From positions 1-18,895 of the forward strand of contig CALAZI010000017.1 in NCBI GenBank assembly GCA_937895955.1: a stretch of 18,895 nt of DNA. Reading direction: 5' to 3'. The notes beneath the pieces are model-generated. The model made no database searches. It was not told where the DNA came from and worked only from the letters and a program-made list of their open reading frames with translations. A program made the translations under genes and the position numbers. Positions 15,727 to 18,895 of the stretch are shown one piece after another (the stretch's first letter is position 1; the number at the start of each line of letters is the position of its first letter). This stretch comes from an uncultured Alphaproteobacteria bacterium. Its GTDB lineage: Bacteria > Pseudomonadota > Alphaproteobacteria > Caulobacterales > Parvularculaceae.

Positions 15727-15864
15727 ATGAAGAAAAGCCGGTTCCTGTTTGGCGGCGCATCGGCGATTGCGGCTTTTTTCGCCGCGGATGTGTTTTTTCT
15801 GGAATCCGTACGCGCCTATCTGACGCCCCTCAGCCCCGTTAATCCGCAGGCGCCGTTGCATTAG
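15727..15864 (+). CDS. 45-residue predicted membrane protein
   Basis: A small gene 25 bases after the TIR gene with an unusually strong purine-rich ribosome-binding site (GGAGGAGGGG, 15714-15723), which is the main reason to believe it. The product begins MKKSRFLFGG and has one hydrophobic segment (about residues 6-25, rich in Ala and Phe), then a short Pro-containing tail. It could be a single-pass membrane peptide or a short secreted peptide. I do not recognise a family. It is probably co-transcribed with the TIR-TolB-TPR gene. Its TAG stop overlaps the stop of the converging gene within TTAG. Confidence 0.6.
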   Translation: MKKSRFLFGGASAIAAFFAADVFFLESVRAYLTPLSPVNPQAPLH

Positions 15865-16373
15865 TTTGCGGCGGCGTAATACCCGTCAAACGTCGCTTTC
15901 CACGTCGCGCCATCGTCGGTTGAAATCTCGATCAGTTGCCTGACGCGCCCATCCTCAAGCGGCGTCAGCGTCGTGCGGTCGAGATAGGGCGCGCCGGCCT
16001 CGGATTTCAGCTCGCCCTGAAAGCGCACGCCGGCGCCGGCGAAGTCGACAAGAAGTTTGCGCTTCAGGCCGCCGGGGCGCGTCGTATCCGCCGTCACCCA
16101 GATTTGCTCCCATCGGTCGGCGCGCGCGTCGAAATAGAAAAGCGACTTGCCCTCGCCGCCTGACGCGCCGCGCCAGTGTTCGAAGACGGCGCAACCGTCG
16201 AGCGCCCGCTCAATCCTGTTTTCGCCGAACCGTGTCGCGCCGTCTTCCGACGCGACCGTCCACTCGCCGAGCCAGAAATCGAGGGCCTTGCCGTGCGCCG
16301 CCGCGCGGCAGGGCGGCTCGGCGTCCGCCGCGCCGGCGGCGAGAAGGAACGACAAGGCGGCGACAAATTGCAT
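15861..16373 (-). CDS. secreted DUF1579-like protein
   Basis: A 170-residue protein with a Sec signal peptide (FVAALSFLLAAGAADA, predicted cleavage after residue 18). The mature domain opens with LDFWLGEWTVASEDG and continues with GENRIERALDGCAVFEHW, LFYFDARADRWEQIWVTAD and YLDRTTLTPLEDGRVRQLIEIS, a pattern typical of DUF1579-like beta-barrel proteins of unknown function. Two cysteines (the first just after the signal peptide, the second in DGCAV) could form a disulfide. GGGAG at 16381-16385 gives a good ribosome-binding site. It is divergent from thiE, with 44 bases between starts, and its TAA stop shares bases with that of the converging small gene. No function can be assigned. Confidence 0.82.
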   Translation of the reverse strand: MQFVAALSFLLAAGAADAEPPCRAAAHGKALDFWLGEWTVASEDGATRFGENRIERALDGCAVFEHWRGASGGEGKSLFYFDARADRWEQIWVTADTTRPGGLKRKLLVDFAGAGVRFQGELKSEAGAPYLDRTTLTPLEDGRVRQLIEISTDDGATWKATFDGYYAAAN

Positions 16374-16417
16374 GGCGGGGCTCCCAATTTTTCGCCCGAC
16401 ATTCTATGGCGATCGCC

Positions 16418-17083
16418 ATGAGCGAACCATGCCGCCTCTACCTGATATCGCCGCCGCTGATCCCGGATGCGGGGCGTTTCGTCGAATCGATGAAAGCCGC
16501 GTTTTCGGGCGGCGACGCGGCGTGTTTCCAGCTGCGCCTGAAATCCCCTGACGGCGTCGCCGCGACCGACGACGAGATTCTGAAAACGGCGGCGGCGCTG
16601 TTGCCGGTCGCGCGCGCTGCGGGCGTTCATTTCGTCATCAATGATCGGCCCGATCTCGCCAAACGCGCCGGCGCCGACGGCGTTCATATCGGACAGAAAG
16701 ATTCGAGCCTGCATGAGGCGCGAAAAATTCTCGGCGAAGGCGCAACGATCGGCGTCACCTGTCACAATTCCTACGACCTTGCGATGCGCGCCGGCGAAGC
16801 CGGCGCCGACTATGTCGCCTTCGGCGCCTTTTTCCCGACCGAGACAAAAGACGCTCCGTTGCGCGCCGATGTTTCGATCATCGCCGACTGGACGCTTGCG
16901 ACGACGCTCCCTTGCGTCGCGATCGGCGGCCTGACGGCGGAAAATTGCGGCGACGTCGTTCGGGCCGGCGCCGATTTCATCGCCGTCTCAAGCGCCGTCT
17001 GGCGGGCGGGTGACGGTCCGGCCGCCGCCGTGCGCCGCCTTAATGAAGCGATCGCCGCGGCGTCGGCGATGCGGCACGGTTGA
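16418..17083 (+). CDS. thiE: thiamine-phosphate synthase
   Basis: Joins hydroxymethylpyrimidine diphosphate and the thiazole phosphate to form thiamine monophosphate. The 221-residue TIM barrel shows CFQLRLK (Gln38, Arg40, Lys42), INDRPDLAKRAGADGVHIGQKD (Asn75, Asp76, His90), GVTCHNSYDLA, FGAFFPTETK (Thr141, Thr143) and AIGGLTAEN, the residues that hold both substrates. The start is uncertain: ATG at 16406 and ATG at 16418 are both in frame, neither has a clear ribosome-binding site, and they flank the palindrome GGCGATCGCC. The later one places the first conserved strand (RLYLISPP) at the usual distance. No other thi gene or TPP riboswitch is seen nearby; TenI-like function is a weaker alternative. 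Confidence 0.88.
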   Translation: MSEPCRLYLISPPLIPDAGRFVESMKAAFSGGDAACFQLRLKSPDGVAATDDEILKTAAALLPVARAAGVHFVINDRPDLAKRAGADGVHIGQKDSSLHEARKILGEGATIGVTCHNSYDLAMRAGEAGADYVAFGAFFPTETKDAPLRADVSIIADWTLATTLPCVAIGGLTAENCGDVVRAGADFIAVSSAVWRAGDGPAAAVRRLNEAIAAASAMRHG

Positions 17084-17123
17084 TGCTCCGCAAGGCCCCT
17101 CAAATCGAAGAGGCGGCCTTGAA

Positions 17124-18221
17124 ATGCGGCGTATCGGCGAGAATCTCATTGCGGCGGGAATCGTTTTTCTGGCGGCCTGTCCCGCAATGGCGCAATCGTC
17201 CGGCGCGTCCGATCGCGCCATGGCGTCGCCGCGCGCGTTCGAGACTTTGGTAAATGCGCCCGCGCCGCAAACGTCGAAGTCGACGGCCGGCGCTGAAAAA
17301 ATTCAGATGGATCTGGCGCATCAAGCGCTCATCGAGGGCGATTTTGAAAAGGCGCGCGCGCTCGCCGAACCGCTGGCGAAAAAAAATGACCCGGGCGCCA
17401 ATCATCTCCTCGGCTATCTTTATGAAAAAGGCCTCGGCGTGAGAGCCGATATCGGCGCCGCGCTGCGCCATTACGGCGACGCCGCAATCGCCGGCAACGC
17501 CGACGCGCAAATCGCGCTCGGCGTTCTCGCCTTCGACGGCGACGGCGTTTACGCCGATTACGAACGCGCCGCCGGCTGGTTCCGTCTCGCTGCGGCGCAA
17601 GGCGATCCGCGCGCCGACGTCAAACTTGGAATTCTTTATGCGGAAGGGCTTGGCGTCGCGCAGAACAGCGTGGCGGCGTCCAATTTTTTCGCCAAAGCCG
17701 CAGCGAAGGGCGATGTCGACGGCGAATTTTTTCTCGGAATCGCCTGGCTCAACGGCGACGGATTGCCGCAAAGCTATGAAAAAGCGGCGAAGAGTTTCGC
17801 GCGCGCCGCCGCGCGGGGCCATGCCGAAGCGTCGTACAATCTCGCATTGCTCTACGATTCGCCTGCGCTCGGCGCGCCGGACGCGGCGAAAGCCGCGAGC
17901 GCCATGCGCGCCGCGGCGGAGGGCGGCTATCCGCCCGCCTTCGCCGGCATGGGGCTGATCGTTCATCGCGGCGATGCGGAAGGGCTCGCCGCCGACTGGT
18001 TTGAGAAAGGGCTTCGCGCCGGCGATCCGCAGGCGGCGCTGCTTTACGCCGTTGCGCTGTCGCGCGGCGACGGTCGACGCGAAGACCGCATCGCGGCGCT
18101 TTCTCTTGTCGAACAGATCATCGCCGCGCGCAACACGCCGGATGAACTGCGCGCGCAGGCCGGCGTTCTGCGTCGCTCGATCGAACGCGGATCGCCAAGG
18201 GCGATCACCCTGCGCGACTAG
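17124..18221 (+). CDS. exported Sel1-like repeat protein
   Basis: A 365-residue exported protein made mostly of Sel1-like (TPR-related) repeats. The N-terminus MRRIGENLIAAGIVFLAACPAMAQS can be read as a signal peptidase I site (AMA|QS) or as a lipobox (LAAC, Cys19); which is used is unclear. Following a polar stretch, about seven repeats can be read, each with the Sel1 pattern of paired helices and GLGV-type turns: LLGYLYEKGLGVRADIGAAL, LGVLAFDGDGVYADYERAA, LGILYAEGLGVAQNSVAAS, LGIAWLNGDGLPQSYEKAA, YNLALLYDS and two weaker copies. Such proteins usually act as periplasmic scaffolds, for example in cell-wall, polysaccharide or signalling complexes. The gene starts 40 bases after thiE. A longer frame from 17010 lacks a signal peptide at its start and is unlikely. 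Confidence 0.85.
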   Translation: MRRIGENLIAAGIVFLAACPAMAQSSGASDRAMASPRAFETLVNAPAPQTSKSTAGAEKIQMDLAHQALIEGDFEKARALAEPLAKKNDPGANHLLGYLYEKGLGVRADIGAALRHYGDAAIAGNADAQIALGVLAFDGDGVYADYERAAGWFRLAAAQGDPRADVKLGILYAEGLGVAQNSVAASNFFAKAAAKGDVDGEFFLGIAWLNGDGLPQSYEKAAKSFARAAARGHAEASYNLALLYDSPALGAPDAAKAASAMRAAAEGGYPPAFAGMGLIVHRGDAEGLAADWFEKGLRAGDPQAALLYAVALSRGDGRREDRIAALSLVEQIIAARNTPDELRAQAGVLRRSIERGSPRAITLRD

Positions 18222-18306
18222 GCGTTTGCACTCCGCGTCGCCGGTCGGTGACGCCGATGGAATATTCCCCATTTGTTCTTTCGGCCGAACAGCCTAGTCT
18301 CCGCCC
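18222..18306 (+). other. gap upstream of ruvC with two short perfect palindromes
   Basis: The 85-base gap holds GGAATATTCC (18259-18268) and TTCGGCCGAA (18280-18289), both perfect 10-bp palindromes, and TGTTC/GAACA arms at 18274-18291 with an 8-bp spacer. The ruvC promoter should be here, but no convincing -35/-10 pair is seen. No SOS box of the alphaproteobacterial form is present. Confidence 0.4.
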
Positions 18307-18813
18307 ATGACAGGCGTGATTCGCATATTGGGCGTCGATCCGGGTTCCGGGGCGACCGGCTGGGGCCTCGTTGAAGCCCATGGGACGAGGCTTACCTTCC
18401 TTGCCGCAGGGGTCATCCGCCCGAAGCGGGCGCTTTCGCGGGCTCAGAGGCTGGCGGCGATCCATGAAGCGCTCGCCGAATTGATCGCTGAATGGACCCC
18501 CGTCGAGGCGGCGATCGAGGAAACCTTCGTCAACGCCAGCCCTCGCGACGCGCTGGTGCTGGGCGAGGCGCGCGGCGTCGCGCTTCTGGCGCCGGCGCTC
18601 GCCGGTCTGCCGGTCGCCGAATACGCCGCCAATACGGTGAAGAAATCCGTCGTCGGTCGCGGCCACGCCGACAAGACCCAGGTCAAGGCGATGGTGCGCG
18701 TTCTCTTGCCGACCTCCGGCGAACAGGCCGCCGACGCCGCCGACGCGCTCGCCGTCGCCATCTGTCATGCGCATCATCGAGGGTCACAACAATTAATGAG
18801 AGCGAGCGCATGA
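18307..18813 (+). CDS. ruvC: Holliday junction resolvase RuvC
   Basis: Endonuclease that resolves Holliday junctions together with RuvAB. The 168-residue protein has the RNase H-like fold with all four catalytic acids: Asp11 in LGVDPGSGATGWG, Glu71 in AIEETFVN, and Asp143 and Asp146 in AADAADALAVAICHAH. The segment VVGRGHADKTQV and the final His-rich CHAHH match the family. The ATG at 18307 gives the usual five-to-six-residue lead to the first strand; the ribosome-binding site is weak. It overlaps ruvA as ATGA, so the two are coupled. No YebC gene precedes it, which is common elsewhere. Confidence 0.96.
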   Translation: MTGVIRILGVDPGSGATGWGLVEAHGTRLTFLAAGVIRPKRALSRAQRLAAIHEALAELIAEWTPVEAAIEETFVNASPRDALVLGEARGVALLAPALAGLPVAEYAANTVKKSVVGRGHADKTQVKAMVRVLLPTSGEQAADAADALAVAICHAHHRGSQQLMRASA

Positions 18814-18895
18814 TCGGTCGGCTGAAAGGAACCGTCGCGGCGGTCGATATCGATACGGCGCTCATTGACGTCGCCGGCGTCGGCTATGAGGTGCA
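18810..18895 (+). CDS. ruvA: Holliday junction branch migration protein RuvA, 5' part (runs off window)
   Basis: Only the first 28 codons are present: MIGRLKGTVAAVDIDTALID and then VAGVGYEV, the typical N-terminal OB-fold start of RuvA, which binds the four-way junction and loads RuvB. The ATG (18810-18812) overlaps the ruvC stop in ATGA. The helix-hairpin-helix and C-terminal domains lie beyond the window. Confidence 0.95.
   Translation, partial: MIGRLKGTVAAVDIDTALIDVAGVGYEV

Noticed and set aside
16408..16417. GGCGATCGCC between the two possible thiE starts as an operator
   Set aside because: Such GC-rich palindromes arise often at this base composition; there is one copy and no promoter alignment.
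16374..16417. TPP riboswitch upstream of thiE
   Set aside because: The gap is too short and contains none of the conserved THI-box sequence.
17100..18272. Long antisense open frame over the Sel1 gene
   Set aside because: Composition is typical of a shadow frame, and the + strand gene has a signal peptide and clear repeats.
18274..18291. GTTC/GAAC elements upstream of ruvC as an SOS (LexA) box
   Set aside because: Alphaproteobacterial LexA boxes are GTTC-N7-GTTC direct repeats. Here the halves are inverted with an 8-bp spacer, and no second GTTC lies at the right distance.

Overview
This window reads as a chromosomal segment of an alphaproteobacterium. It is GC-rich, and it carries the lspA-BamF-like lipoprotein neighbourhood, a ZapA gene with a short upstream coiled-coil gene of the ZauP/DUF4164 kind, a class I aldolase in a tkt-gap-pgk cluster, a Coq4-family protein and ruvC-ruvA. 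No insertion sequence, prophage, tRNA, rRNA or CRISPR array is visible. Almost all of it is coding; the longest gap without a gene is about 180 bases. I cannot fix the order; Caulobacterales- or Parvularculales-like bacteria fit, but that is a guess.

Layout, left to right. (1) Bases 2-3517, + strand: the 3' part of ileS, lspA (GTGA overlap), a DUF3035/BamF-like lipoprotein and a second small lipoprotein, forming a cell-envelope group in which the lipoprotein signal peptidase gene precedes two genes whose products look like its substrates. (2) 3566-5419: mutL of the endonuclease-bearing type. (3) 5423-6745: an AT-rich promoter containing a strong inverted repeat drives a secreted lipoprotein and an overlapping nitroreductase-fold gene that carries the three substrate-binding residues of iodotyrosine deiodinases. 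(4) 6742-7303, - strand: zauP-zapA, a Z-ring module, whose last gene shares its stop codon with the converging deiodinase-like gene. (5) 7486-12718: tkt-gap-pgk-fda, a central carbon operon with tight spacing and a strong intrinsic terminator. (6) 12764-13669: a Coq4-family gene behind a promoter overlapped by a TetR-type palindrome. (7) 13776-15864: a TIR-transmembrane-TolB-like-TPR protein followed by a 45-residue membrane protein. (8) 15861-17083: a DUF1579-like secreted protein on the - strand, divergent from thiE. (9) 17124-18221: an exported Sel1-repeat protein. (10) 18307-18895: ruvC and the start of ruvA (ATGA overlap).

Most genes are housekeeping. The parts that most deserve a second look are the regulated lipoprotein/deiodinase-like pair (5423-6745), the palindrome-controlled Coq4 gene, and the TIR-TolB-TPR protein with its twin-arginine-preceded membrane segment and small membrane-protein partner. 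None of these is proven here to be a new system.
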